The notes under the pieces: model-generated
Database searches by the model: none
The model's input: only the letters and a program-made list of their open reading frames with translations
Told to the model about the DNA's origin: nothing
DNA from: Sordariomycetes sp. S80-01Y
Lineage: Eukaryota; Ascomycota; Sordariomycetes
Assembly (NCBI GenBank): GCA_037042185.1
Contig: JAXQJY010000030.1
Coordinates: 62,001-126,000, forward strand
DNA length: 64,000 nucleotides
Reading direction: 5' to 3'
Made by a program: the position numbers and the translations under genes
Shown here: positions 11,908 to 23,739 of the stretch, piece by piece
How the letters are laid out: every line of letters begins with the position of its first letter
Position numbering within the stretch: position 1 is the stretch's first letter

Positions 11908-12512
11908 GGAATGCAATTGGCTCAGAGTACCGTGTGCTCTATCACCAGATGAGGACTTTCAAGTATTGAAGAAACACACCGGAACCAACCAGTTCATGGC
12001 CAGGCCCCGTTTATTGGAGCAATTGTGAGCGTTATGCCTGCATGAATAGCGGAGAGAACCACTGAGTCGCAGCGTCGCAACCAACGGCACGCCTTCCATC
12101 TGCTGTCCGTACCCGAGGCGATGATTGTGTGAGCGGACATGAACTTTCGATAGATCCAATAACGGTACAGCTGCGGAGTACATGTAATTCAACATGCAAA
12201 AACAAAGAGAGCTCCGACAACCGGCTGCCTATTGAGCTTAAGAGACCCGCACTCATCTTATCAGATTTGTGTTTTATCAATCTAATCTCTTGGCATCGCC
12301 TGATTCCCCCTCATCCGCGAATCATCTCTGTTCTTCTCCTCCACTACCCGGCCGATCCCACTGAAAGCAGAACTTTTGGCCCCCCTGGAACGACCCTCGT
12401 TTGCCAGGGCCACAGGCCGAGCGTCGGCTAAGACTTGCAGCACAATGCGCGCAATTCGCCAAACTTGTCTCGCGAGAATTTTCTCCTCTCTGGCCTCACT
12501 CACCTCATCGCC
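11908..12512. other. Intergenic, promoter region of the ABC transporter
   Basis: 605 bases with no gene. A pyrimidine-rich leader runs into the ATG at 12513. Confidence 0.45.
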
Positions 12513-15500
12513 ATGGCACCAGACGAGAAGAACGTCGCGTCCGGGGACGAGAAGGGCGTGCCAGCCCCCTCGCCATACGCTGAGATTCTCGAGCGACAAA
12601 CCATTGTGCCCGAGTCCAAGGTCGGCTATTTTGGATTGTACCGCTATGCGACGCCAAAGGAGCTCCTAATCATCGCCTTCAGCAGCGTCTGCGCCGTGGC
12701 TGCGGGCGCCATAATTCCCACATTCCCAGTAAGTCGCAACCCTTGCTATTCAAGATACACGCTGACTTGTACAGCTTCTCTTCGGTGACATGGCAGGCCT
12801 CTTTCAGGCCATTGCCCTCGATGAAATCCCCCGCGCGCAATTCGATGCCGAGCTCGTGAGCAAGTCACTCACGCTCGTCTACCTGGGCATCGGCTCATTT
12901 GCAGCGACGTACTTCTCGACCGTTGGGTTCATGATTATGGGCGAGCGAGTCACCAGATCTATCCGTTCACATTACTTCCGCGCGCTGCTCAAGCAGAACA
13001 TGGGTTTTTTCGACAACACCAGCTCTGGCATTTTGTCGTCCCGAGTTTCTGTTGACTGCGCTAGTATCCAGGACGGCGTCTCCGAGCGCGTGTCATTTCT
13101 CATCACGGCGGTGGCGACGATTGTCTCTGCATATGTCATTGGCTTCATCAAGTACTGGAAGCTCACATTGGTGGCTTCTGCTGTCATGGTCGTCATGCTC
13201 GTGGCCAGCTCAGTGAGCGCTCGGCTCATGATCCGCTGCACAAAGGAATCCATTGCCAACTATTCGCTAGCCGGCGGTCTCGCTGAGGAGACTTTCAGCT
13301 CGATTCGTACGGTCAAGACCCTAGGTGCCCGCGAGAGCTTCGCCGCCCGGTTCGAGTCTCATCTGGTCAACGTCGAGAAATGGGGCCGCAAGACGCAGTT
13401 CATCATTGCAGGCATGATCGCGACTATTCTCACTACAACATCGTTAAGCCATGCTCTGACATTCTGGACCGGGTCCATTTTCATCGCCCAGGGTGGTGCG
13501 AGCGTCTCCGATGTCATTACCGTGGCGTTTGCGATTCTGATCGGCTCTCATCAGCTCGGCCCTGTAGCGTCCCATTTCCGCATGTTCGGTGGTTCGATTG
13601 CTGCGGGCTCAAAGGTCTTTTCTGTGATTGATCGACCGTCTCCATTGGACGCCACCTCGAATGAGGGCGCTCAGCTTGAACAAGTTGTTGGAGCCGTCGA
13701 GTTCCGTGACATTACTCACGTCTACCCGTCCCGACCAAAGCAAGTCATCATGGAGGGCATGAATCTGAGCATTCCCGCCGGGAAGACAACCGCCATTGTC
13801 GGACCCTCTGGCTCTGGAAAGAGTACAATCATCGGCCTCATTGAGCGCTTCTACTCGCCTGTTGCCGGCCAGGTTTTACTAGACGGACACGACACTACGA
13901 CTCTCAATTTGCGTTGGCTGCGTCAGACATTAGGTCTCGTTGGGCAAGAGCCGGTACTCTTTGGCAGCTCCATCTTTGACAACATCGCTGTCGGTCTTGT
14001 TGGAGCTGAAGGTCCCAAGTCGATCGAAGACCGCGTTTTTGAGGCAGCCAAGCAAGCGAACGCCCATTCCTTCATCATGGACCTGCCGCTCGGCTACGAC
14101 ACAAGGCTTGGTGAAGGAGGCTCGCAACTCTCTGGCGGCCAAAAACAACGAATTGCCATCGCCAGAGCCCTCGTTCGAAACCCCGCAGTCTTGCTTCTTG
14201 ACGAAGCCACCTCAGCGCTCGATGCCGAATCCGAGCAAACCGTGCGCGAGGCGATCCGGTCCGCATCCGTCGGCAGGACCACCATAATCGTATCGCACCG
14301 ACTATCTACTATAACCGACGCCGACAACATCGTCGTTCTCTCGGAAGGCAAAGTAGCTGAGCAGGGAACTCACCAAGACCTGCAGAAGATGGGCGGTGTC
14401 TATGCCAACCTCTTCCACGCGCAGAACGACGAGCTGGCTGAAGAACCAGAGACTGCTGTGCTGTCGTCCCAGATCTCGGCTAAAATCATAGAAAGGAGTA
14501 AGACAACCGTCAACAAGAAGGAAGTCGAGCAGAAACAGGCTTCGCTTTGGGCTTTGGTGAAGCTGACCATGTCCTTCAACCGCCCTGAATCGAGGCTGCT
14601 GGCTCTGGGCCTCGTGTTTTCTATTCTGGCCGGCTGTGTCGGCCCAGCACTAGCGTTCCTCCTTGCCAAAGCCATCAGTGAGCTTTCGAGGCCGCCATCA
14701 GAATACTCTGAGATGCGCGAAAGAGCCAACTTCTGGTGCTTGATGATGTTCATCGTCGGCCTGGTGCAGCTCGTCAACCTGTCGATCCAAGGTGGCGCGT
14801 TCGCGGTCTGCTCGGAACGCCTCGTCTTCAGAGCCAGGAGCCGGCTCTTCCGGGCAATTCTGAAGAAGGACGTCGAGTTCTTCGACCGCGAAGAGAACCG
14901 CACGGGTGCCCTGACCGCCCCTCTTGGCATGGAGGCCAAGAGCCTATCCGGTGTCAGCGGCTCGACCCTGGGCACAATTCTGACCAGCTGCACGGTCCTG
15001 GTCGTGTCAATTACGGTTTCGCTTGCCATAGGCTGGAAGGTCGCTCTCGTCTGCATGTCCACAGTTCCGATTCTTCTTGGTTGTGGCTTCTACCGCGTCT
15101 GGATGATCGCCAAGTTCGCGCAAATCACCCACTCCGCTCAGCATGCCTCCTCAGCTTACGCGAGTGAAGCAGTCATGTCAGTGCGGACTATCGCATCTCT
15201 CGCCTGCGAGGAGCAGACCGCCGCAGAGTACGAGAAGCAGCTGTGTGAGCATGAGAAAAAGAGTAACATCTCCATAGCCAAGTCGTCCATTATGTACGCT
15301 GCCTCTCAATCATTCTCCTTCTTTTGCGTCGCTTTGGCGTTTTGGTACGGAGGACAGCGGATTGCGGAGGGCGAGTACTCGATATTCCAGTTTTTCCTCT
15401 GTTTTGCCCAGGTCATCTTCGGTACTCAATCGGCAGCCATGATCTTCTCTTTCGCCACGGACATCGGGAAGGCAAAGAAGGCTGCGGGGACGTTTTACTC

Positions 15501-16345
15501 GATGCTTAGAGATGAGCCCGTGATAGACGGAACACAGGGCACCCCGCTCAAGGACATTCAAGGGAAGATCGAGTTCGACAATGTCCATTTTACGTATCCG
15601 AACAGGCCGGAGACTACGATCCTTAATGGTTTGAGCTTTTCGGTCAACCCCGGCCAGCACATCGCACTGGTAGGGCCAAGTGGATGCGGGAAAAGCACAT
15701 GTTTTGGGCTGATCGAGCGCCTGTACAACACGGGGTCAGGCAAGGTGCTTCTTGACGGCAAGGACATCAGCACGCTTGACGTGGCACAGTATCGAGGAGC
15801 TTTGGCCTATGTCAGTCAGGAACCATCAATCTATAGCGGCACCATCCGAGAGAACATCATGCTGGGTTGCGCTCCAGGCCAGGAAGCATCCGAGGAGGAT
15901 ATCATACGCGCTTGCGAAAGCGCAAACATCTACGATTTCATAACTTCCCTGCCGTAAGGATTCTGCTCCCGGTCTAAGTTCACAGCTAACCTCTTCTAGT
16001 GATGGCCTCTCCACCGTCGTCGGTACACGCGGTGTCATGTTGTCAGGCGGCCAGAAGCAACGCGTGGCTATCGCTCGCGCTTTGATCCGCAACCCACGGG
16101 TGCTACTCCTAGACGAAGCAACATCAGCACTCGACCCGACCGCAGAGAAGCTCGTGCAAGACGCATTGGACAAGGCAGCTGAGGGCCGAACCACTATCTC
16201 CGTGGCCCATAGGCTCAGTAGCATCCAAGGCTCAGATAGGATCTATGTTGTTGACGGGGGTCGAGTGATTGAGGCAGGAACACACACCGAGCTAATGAGT
16301 GCAAAGGGGAAGTATTATAGCCTATCGAAAGCGCAAGGGCACTGA
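12513..16345 (+). CDS. ABCB-type full-length multidrug/lipid exporter
   Basis: Membrane exporter with the (TMD-NBD)x2 layout, 1246 residues. Exons: 12513-12728, 12775-15953, 16000-16345. The ATG at 12513 (MAPDEKNV) lies in a good context (CATCGCC before ATG). Both nucleotide-binding domains look active. NBD1 has Walker [10 protein letters not shown] near residue 415, signature LSGGQKQR near 523 and Walker [15 protein letters not shown]2 has GPSGCGKST near 1039, LSGGQKQR near 1145 and again [11 protein letters not shown]. The last intron splits NBD2 just before its signature. This layout matches fungal MDR1/Ste6-like pumps that export xenobiotics, secondary metabolites or lipopeptides. No secondary-metabolite core enzyme lies in the window, so a general efflux role is as likely as self-protection. 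Confidence 0.92.
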
Positions 16346-17494
16346 TCCATGATGAGATAGTCTGGGGCGGCCAATATCGAACCAACGATTCACATCCTCG
16401 TCGTATTCATGTTCTTCCAGATGATAGCCCTGGTCTTTCCACCTCAGAGGCTTATCGTTCCAGTGGCGAGCAATGCGTGACGATCTCAGATGATATTGGG
16501 GATTCATTCTGGATCCCCTACTAGCACTAGTTTCACAAATATTGTAAGCTGCAAGATGTCAGCATTGCAGTGACGAGAAGCTGGCCGAGACAATTGAGGT
16601 GCTCGCCGCGTATGCAGCATTTCGACTAGGAACGCCCGATAAGCCGCCGCAATGATGCGGCACAGGGCCGGCAGCCTTTTCATTAGAGAATTTGGCTACG
16701 CAACACAGCAGCATGCTTGTTTTCTGTTCGCCCAGTGTCCTAAGTGACAGTGTTGATGGCGGTATATTTCAGGTAACCCTTTGCAAACCCCTCTTTCGAT
16801 AGGACCAGAGTGAGATCGATTACCGTCTTATCCTATTTTAAGATCTATGCCTAAAGAATTGCTCCATTCTATGGCCAGGTCTTCGCCTGGAGGTTATCGA
16901 AATGGGATACTCGTAAACACACCTCCACCAACATGCAGACGGCAAAATAAGCGGGTGAATAGAGCCCAGATCGTGATTGGTCCTGCCTTCAGATATCATT
17001 TTCTTGTTTGACGGTCTATTCAGAACGGATGCGTCGCTTAGTAGCCAAGGCCGCGTAAGCGCGTTAGTGGCAGATCATAGCACATATAAGAGGTCAGACG
17101 CTCCTAGTCGATGTACGTCGTCCGCTGTCAATACACACTACATCTATGCCACGGGGTATACATTGCAACAGCAACCCCAGGCATTCATTTGTCTAGCCCG
17201 GATAGACTGATAGCTTCAGAAAGGTAAATTTCCACTTCCGTTTGGCTCCGGGGCGAACTACTATTCTATACCCTACACCACCTTGCCGTTGACCTCGTGG
17301 CATTGCTGCAATTGCGCCTGCGCACTTGGCGGCAGTGAACAATGGGGTAAAGTTGACGTCTTAAATAGCAGCTTGGTAGAGAAATTCCAACGAAAATATC
17401 TCGCATATTAGGTTTCAATATCTCCGACAGACCAAGAACTTTTCACGTGTTTGACTCGACTTTCAATCACGAAACCACGCAACCTCCAGCTAAG
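16346..17494. other. Intergenic region
   Basis: 1.15 kb without a supportable gene. The stretch near 17370-17494 is the likely leader of the GMC oxidase. Confidence 0.45.
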
Positions 17495-19451
17495 ATGGGT
17501 GGCGTTTACGATCAGATTCCAAACGCACTCGATAAGGTGGATGTGATAATTGCAGGGGGTGAGGCCTGATGCCATGGCGGGCAAAAATGTGCTGACCTTT
17601 CCAGGTGGCACGACTGGCTGTGTTGTAGCTGGGAGGCTCAGCGATGCGGACCCAGAGTTATCCATTCTGGTCGTGGAAAGGGGTCCAAACAACGTGGACG
17701 ATCCTGCCGTCACGAACCCGCTGTGCTTTATTGAGAACATCCTCGGTTTGGGTGCATCAAACCCGCGGATGATGGTTTATGAGGGCCAGGCAGAAGAGGC
17801 CATTGCAGGCAGGGCTATGACCGTACCAGCGGGTAGCATTTTGGGAGGTGGTTCGTCCATCAACATGTTGACTTACACGCGTCCGCAGAGAGGTGATATG
17901 GATGCCTGGAACATTCCTGGATGGTCATCGGGGGACATGATCCCATACATGAAGAAAGTGAGTTCAGCGCCAAAGGCAACTAGCCAAGTAGTGACCTTCA
18001 CAGTTTGAGACCTACCATGGACCGGGAGATTCCTCAACTCACGGTACTGACGGTCCAATCCACATTTCTGCCAGCGACTATGGCCCAACTCGGTTACAAG
18101 ATCAATTCATTACAGCAGCCGCCAGTGTCGGAATGCCAGAGGCCATTGACCTCCAAGACTTTGACACCAACCAGGCCGTTCAACGCAACCTTCGATACAT
18201 CAGCGAGGATGGCGTCCGTCAGGATGCAGCTCACGCATACGTGCACCCGCATCTGCGCGACGGCAAGCACCCCAACCTTCATATTCTCGTGGAACACGAG
18301 GTTGTCCGTGTCACCTCGAAGGACGCAAAGGCCAATGGCGTCGTGCTTCGAGGCACTCCTGGTATCAAGAACTCCACAGAGACTTACGAGGTCGCGGCCA
18401 AAAAGCTGGTTGTCGTGTCGGCTGGTACACTTGGTACGCCCTTGTTGCTCGAGCGATCCGGTATTGGCCACCGAGACAAGCTGACCGAAGCCGGCATTGA
18501 TATCGTCTCAAACGTGCCTGGAGTGGGCGAGGACTTTCAGGACCATAATACCATTCTTCTGTCGTACTATACGAGTCTGGAGCCCGGTGAGACATACGAT
18601 GATCTACTCAACGACGCAACAACCTTCGAGAAGATGCTCGAGGAGGGCCACAAAATGCTCGCCTGGAACGCAGCCGAGATCACATCCAAGATTCGCCCGA
18701 CTGAGGAGGAAGTCGACAATATTCTGCGAGGGGATGCTCGCTCAGTGTGGGACGACATCTTCGGTAACAATACAAACATGCCAGTGGCTACCATTTCGAC
18801 CTGCAATGGGTAGGTCAGCAGCCTGCATAAAATGTCATTGCTAACATGTGAAGGTTCATCGCCCCCATTCCGGAGGAGGACAAGAACGAGCGCTTCCTCA
18901 GCACGGGTTCATTCCTCTTGCACCCTTTGGCACGAGGCCACGTCCACGTAACATCCTCTGACCCCGATGCCAAGATCGATTTGAAAACCGGCATTCTGAC
19001 CGACAGGGCCGGCTTCGACCTTGCCATGGCCATGTGGCTGTACAAGAAGCAGCGGGAGGTTGTCCGTCGCCTCGACGTCTACCGAGGCGAATGGCCTGCG
19101 ATACATCCTCCATTCGCCAACGACTCGGCTGCGGTGGCTAAGAAGCGGGACGGGCCTCTGCCGACGCCTATCGAAGATATAGAATACTCAGCAGAAGACG
19201 ACAAGGTGCTTGAGAAGTGGATCACGGAGAACCTCGCGCAGAACTGGCACGGCATCGGCACGTGCAAGATGGCGTCACACTGCGACGGCGGTGTCGTCGA
19301 CGAGAACCTTAGCGTCCACGGCGTAGAGCGCCTCAAGATCGCTGATCTGAGTATCGTCCCCCACAACCTTGCCGCTAACACAGCAATAATGGCGTTCACT
19401 ATTGGCGAGAAGGCGGCCGATATCATTGCAAAGGAGCTCAACCTGCAATAG
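17495..19451 (+). CDS. GMC oxidoreductase, alcohol (methanol) oxidase-like
   Basis: FAD-dependent oxidoreductase of the glucose-methanol-choline family, closest in motifs to fungal alcohol oxidase, which makes aldehyde and H2O2. Four exons: 17495-17558, 17605-17957, 18004-18809, 18854-19451; 606 residues. The first intron lies inside the Rossmann motif, which reads GGGTTG after splicing. Other marks are AGSILGGGSSIN (FAD-binding GMC signature), SAGTLGTPLLLERSGIG (second GMC signature), NWHGIGTCKM (active-site His) and HNLAANTAIMAF (Asn). No signal peptide. Yeast alcohol oxidases are peroxisomal and end in a PTS1 tripeptide; here the end is KELNLQ, with no PTS1. It is also some 50 residues shorter than those enzymes. 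Alternatives are an aryl-alcohol or other GMC dehydrogenase. Confidence 0.82.
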
Positions 19452-20229
19452 CGAGGTTCGGGTTGTTTGTGCGGGGGAGGCAGACCACCGTCGATAACGT
19501 TTGAATAGGTACAATAGATCCATGCACTTTTCTCGCCAACACCCCTATCTTTCGCTCGTGCTTGCCCTGCTTGCTTGTCGGTAACGCCGCCCATAACGCG
19601 GGATAGTTGCTCCCGACCTGTCTGCTCAGTCACCGCGAAGACGGTTCTCTCGTCTCAAATTGTCAAACAGAGCGACAACCTTGACTCGATGCCACGCCGC
19701 GGCGATCATTTCCCGCACCTGCCATAAGACGGCACAGATCTGCTGGGATGCCGACAATCTCGGCATGTCGTCGCCCTATCACATGGCCGTCTCCCGATCC
19801 TGCAGCGACGGGGCCAACCAGGCTTGGTCTTGAAACAGCGCTATTGACCCCAACTTCTGACCTTGTTCGAGCTCTCTGGCAATCCGGGTCAGGCTCCAGG
19901 CGAGAGAGGGCCAAAATGCAAAGACGAAAGGTGGTCCAGGTGGTGTGAGAGGTAGACATAGCGCCGGTTACCTCACTGCCGGTCGTTTCTGATCCGTTGC
20001 AGATTCGAGTCGCCGCCACATGGTCGATCACCTCCACAACCTCTAGAACGTGGCTTTTGGTCGCCTCCTCAGCCCATGCAAAGAGGCTTGAGAGGATCAA
20101 TTGAGGCGGCCGCATCGCGCCAATGTCATCTCTTGCGCCAGGGGTCTGATAAACAGGCAGTCTGCTGTTTGGCGAGGACATCCGCTTTCCTCTGCCACAT
20201 TCTCACGGCGACCCGAATGAGTATCGAAC
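19452..20229. other. Intergenic region
   Basis: 778 bases. An open frame on the minus strand (20181-19663) has no domain, signal peptide or splice continuation, and I do not call it. Confidence 0.45.
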
Positions 20230-21463
20230 ATGTCGGGAGACCTGAGCCCAGCCTACGAGACTCAATCGCAGTCGGGTCTTCTGTATGCTCTGTTTGCGAT
20301 CCCCATCCCGCTTGAGGTCGGCACAACCACTTTTCGTCTTTGGGTTAAACGAAGGCGGACGACATCCCGCTGCCTCGCCTTTGATGACTACCTAATGATT
20401 TTCGCGACGGTAGGAGGTGCCACTGCACCGCTTTACACGCAACTAGCTAACGTTTGTCCAGCTTGTGTCTGTAATGACATGCGCCATTGCCATGGCGTAC
20501 GGGCCATCAAATGGTCTCGGGCGGCACATTGAAGTCGTGTCGGAGGAGTCCCTCGCACGCTTCCGCAAAGGAGACTACATATTCAGTCACTTCTACAACT
20601 TCGCCATCGCGACCACGAAGCTATCCGTCCTCGCGCTGTACCACCGCATCTTCGAAACACCGCTCTTTCGAAAGCTCGTCGTCGGTACAGCGGTCTTTAT
20701 CGCAGCCTGGATCCTGGTTATGGAGATTGTCTTGGCCGCTGGCTGCCGGCCCGTGGCTGTATGGTGGGGAGTAGTCGAAGGGCCTTGTATCGACAAGATT
20801 GCCTTTACGTTCTTCACGAACATCACAAACATCGTGGCCGACTTGTGGATCTTCTCCATGCCGATTCCTACCATCCTTCGCTTGCAGGCTTTGAGGAACC
20901 GAAGGCTGAGCTTGTGCCTTCTCTTTTCGATTGGTCTCGGGACGTGCGTTATTAGCGCGGCGCGCTTGGGCTTTGTCTTTGCTGTCGGGACGGGGGACAT
21001 CACTTGTACGTTGCAGTATCGTGGTTGTCGGTCTGTTTGCTAACATTTCTCAGGGTGGGGTGGCCCTTTGGCAATTCTGTCATGCTGGGAGCCGTGCGGC
21101 GGTGTCCTCTGCGCCAACTTACCCATCATCTACAAGTCTTTCGTCCAGATCGTTCTGCAGATAGGCAGTACTGTCGCGGGAGGCTCAAGGTCCAAAGATG
21201 GTCATTCTAAAGCCACGTCCAATGGCGGGGTCTATAACAACGGACGTCTTCATGACTGGACCAGAATTAATAATAGTGGTACCAACGACAGTAAGCCCGC
21301 CGTCACCGCAGATGCTTCTGCAAACTCCAATACGGAAATGCACAATTTAGACCTGGCAGGTATAGTGGTTCAGAAAGACTTCACAGCAGAGGAAAGTCGG
21401 CTGAGCGTACCCAGAAGGGATGTTGAGTCTGACACAGATGCCTCGTCCACTACGGCAAAGTAG
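20230..21463 (+). CDS. PTH11-like rhodopsin-domain integral membrane protein
   Basis: Predicted seven-transmembrane protein of the large fungal rhodopsin-domain (SAT4/PTH11-like) family, 377 residues. Exons: 20230-20409, 20462-21005, 21054-21463. Family marks are FDDYLM after the first helix, a charged loop, AAGCRPVAVWW, the DLWIFSMPIPTILRLQ segment and a TWWGGPLAI stretch formed across the last intron. The C-terminal tail of about 110 residues is hydrophilic and Ser/Asn/Thr-rich and probably cytosolic. No CFEM domain is present at the N-terminus. Such proteins are viewed as candidate GPCR-like surface sensors in plant-associated fungi, but ligands and signalling are mostly unproven. It is convergent with the GHL6-like gene, about 180 bases away. 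Confidence 0.82.
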
Positions 21464-21645
21464 CTATTTTGCTCTCAATGTTACGTTTCTTTCACCAACT
21501 CCGAATTCTTATTCGCTGTCAGTCCGTAGGAGATATGCTAAATCACCCTCTTAGACGATTCACTCATGTTCGATGTGACAGCGCATGCTGGCAGGAGCAC
21601 AACTGGGTTCGGGTGACTTGGAGCCCACAAAGGGTCATGCGAGCT

Positions 21646-23739
21646 TCAGACCCCCTCAATGACAATGACATCAAACAAATCTATCCCCGGTACCATAATC
21701 TGGTCCTCCTCGATCTTCAACTTTTGGCCTCCACGCAGACTATGCGCTTGAACTCCTTGGCCACCATTCATAATCGTGATGGAGCCTGCAGGGACCGGTA
21801 GGTGCTGACCAAAGTTCTGATATCTGATCCCAGACATATTGATCAGGTGCACGACTGTTCTCTCTGCGTTTCGGTTCGCCGTCACCTCAACGTGAGGGGA
21901 AAAGTTGAACTTCAATGGCTCCGCGGCGCCGACCTCTCTCAGAACGAGCTCGAAGAAGTCACGGAACGCACTCATACCAATCTCTCTGTAACCCCAGCCT
22001 AGGGGCATGGGGAACAAAACTCCTTTGCCGTCCTCATGGCTAGCAATGCCAACACCTCGCTCGTTGACCTGGACGTTTCCAAAGATATACTCTGGGGGGG
22101 CGAACGGCGCGTAGTCCAATTTTTTGTATATTCCTTTGGCGCCGTCTTTCCATTCGTAAAGACGGTACGATCCCAGCAGCGGGATGATGGGACCTTGATA
22201 GTAGTGATTCTCGGTACCGTTTTGCTCCGGGGCGATATACATGGACCAGAGCTCATCCGGGTCCGTTATGTTCTCAGCGACGCGGCTTGCTGGCAAGGAC
22301 TGGAGCTGCAAAGTTCCATCTTCCTCGGCTCCTACATCTCCAGTAACAATCAACGTACCTCCAGCGGCAACCCATTCATCAATGATCTCCACGTCGGAGT
22401 CATACATCCGCCCTAAGCTGGGGAGAATTAGCACTTCGTATCGGTCGAAGCCGTCATCCTCAGCGATCTCTCCGATGTATTTCTGATCCACAACGTCGAA
22501 AGGAACATGTAGTTCTTGGAGTGTCTTGTAAAGGCCCTTGTACTCAGGTAAGGCCTCCAACTCATAGTGTGTCTCGTTCATTTGGGACTCCTGAGGAAGT
22601 ACTAGCGCTGTCCTGGAAATGGGCTTGAGTCCCTGGTAGATGTTCTGGTGTTGTTTGTGAAACTGCATCAGTTGGCTCGCCCCTTCAAAGCCAGGCCAGG
22701 GAATCTTTCCGGGCACGCCGATGATGTAGGTGGAGGGATTGGCGCCGCGAGACATGGCTTGCAAGTGGTATTGAATGAAGTGATGAGGTTCCTCCATCGT
22801 GATTCGGTAAGCGTGGTCGATGAAGCTGGCGCAGTTGACGAGGACAGGGACATCGGGTCGGTGAGACTTGAAGCGACTGACAGTCTGGGATGTCTCGTGG
22901 TGCCAGATCTCACGGTCAATTGCATTGTTGGCTTCATAGAACATGATGTCTGAGCTCTCGCCAAGAATAAGACCAGCATCGGGAAGCTTCTCGGCAATTT
23001 TGTCTCGGACGCGACCAGTCCACTCATCGATAACCCCATTGCTCCAGATCTTCCAATCGCCATAATTGACATCTTCAGGTCCATCTGGTAGTTCTGTGCC
23101 ATCAGAATACTCATCCCATGCCTTCTGGCAGCTCTCACAGTGACACACGCCATGGTACACACGGAAATAGTCATTCTCATTGAAGCCAGCCCAGTTGACG
23201 AAAAAGCCGTCAAGCTCGTACTTTTCCATGACTTCGTCGAGGATATCGAATATACGCTCTTGGTACCAATTGCCTGAGGGACACACCGATACGACGTTGT
23301 TGGTGTGGTTCTGCCAAGTGCCGTTTGGAGAGATGTACAGCCATTCAGGGTGAGCCTCTGCAACAGGGAGTTGGACTTTGGAAAAGTCCATGCGGGCGAG
23401 CAGGCGAATATCCCGAGATCTGGCGGCATTCAAGGTGTCTTGAACCAAGTCACCACTGGGACGATCGTTGAGGAGGGGATTGATGATTTGATAGTCGAGC
23501 TCGGTGGGATAATTGGCCAGAATGCCGCCAACACTCGTCAACCACGCAGTCGAGCCATACTCTTTTATGAAGTCAGCAGTAGCTTCGACGTCCATGTCCA
23601 TGTCTATTTCTCGAAGGTTGGTTTGAAACATCCCAAAGGGAGATTCCCACCATTTTCCAGAGTCGTTGCTGGCTGCTTCCGTTGGCAAGCCTAGGAGAGT
23701 GGCAGCCGTAAGGCCGGCGAGCATAGTTCGAGTGATCAT
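21646..23739 (-). CDS. Secreted GHL6-like putative glycoside hydrolase
   Basis: Intronless, 697 residues, ATG at 23739 (MITRTMLAG) followed by a signal peptide that ends near TEAAS. The N-terminal half reads like the hypothetical glycosyl hydrolase 6 (GHL6) TIM-barrel family: LLARMDFSK, HPEWLY, YELDGFFVNWAGF and then a compact CHCESC motif. A possible catalytic acid lies in ILGESSD. The middle third, from about residue 390, resembles a glutamine-amidotransferase-like domain as in beta-galactosidase trimerisation modules (VLILPSLGRM, WVAAGGTLIVTGD). The C-terminal part looks like a beta-sandwich. Several N-glycosylation sequons fit secretion. Substrate unknown; family assignment is from pattern memory and unconfirmed. 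Confidence 0.65.
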   Translation of the reverse strand: MITRTMLAGLTAATLLGLPTEAASNDSGKWWESPFGMFQTNLREIDMDMDVEATADFIKEYGSTAWLTSVGGILANYPTELDYQIINPLLNDRPSGDLVQDTLNAARSRDIRLLARMDFSKVQLPVAEAHPEWLYISPNGTWQNHTNNVVSVCPSGNWYQERIFDILDEVMEKYELDGFFVNWAGFNENDYFRVYHGVCHCESCQKAWDEYSDGTELPDGPEDVNYGDWKIWSNGVIDEWTGRVRDKIAEKLPDAGLILGESSDIMFYEANNAIDREIWHHETSQTVSRFKSHRPDVPVLVNCASFIDHAYRITMEEPHHFIQYHLQAMSRGANPSTYIIGVPGKIPWPGFEGASQLMQFHKQHQNIYQGLKPISRTALVLPQESQMNETHYELEALPEYKGLYKTLQELHVPFDVVDQKYIGEIAEDDGFDRYEVLILPSLGRMYDSDVEIIDEWVAAGGTLIVTGDVGAEEDGTLQLQSLPASRVAENITDPDELWSMYIAPEQNGTENHYYQGPIIPLLGSYRLYEWKDGAKGIYKKLDYAPFAPPEYIFGNVQVNERGVGIASHEDGKGVLFPMPLGWGYREIGMSAFRDFFELVLREVGAAEPLKFNFSPHVEVTANRNAERTVVHLINMSGIRYQNFGQHLPVPAGSITIMNGGQGVQAHSLRGGQKLKIEEDQIMVPGIDLFDVIVIEGV

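Noticed and set aside
14400-15062. 220-codon open frame on the minus strand
   Set aside because: It is antisense to the ABC transporter coding region and has no domain.
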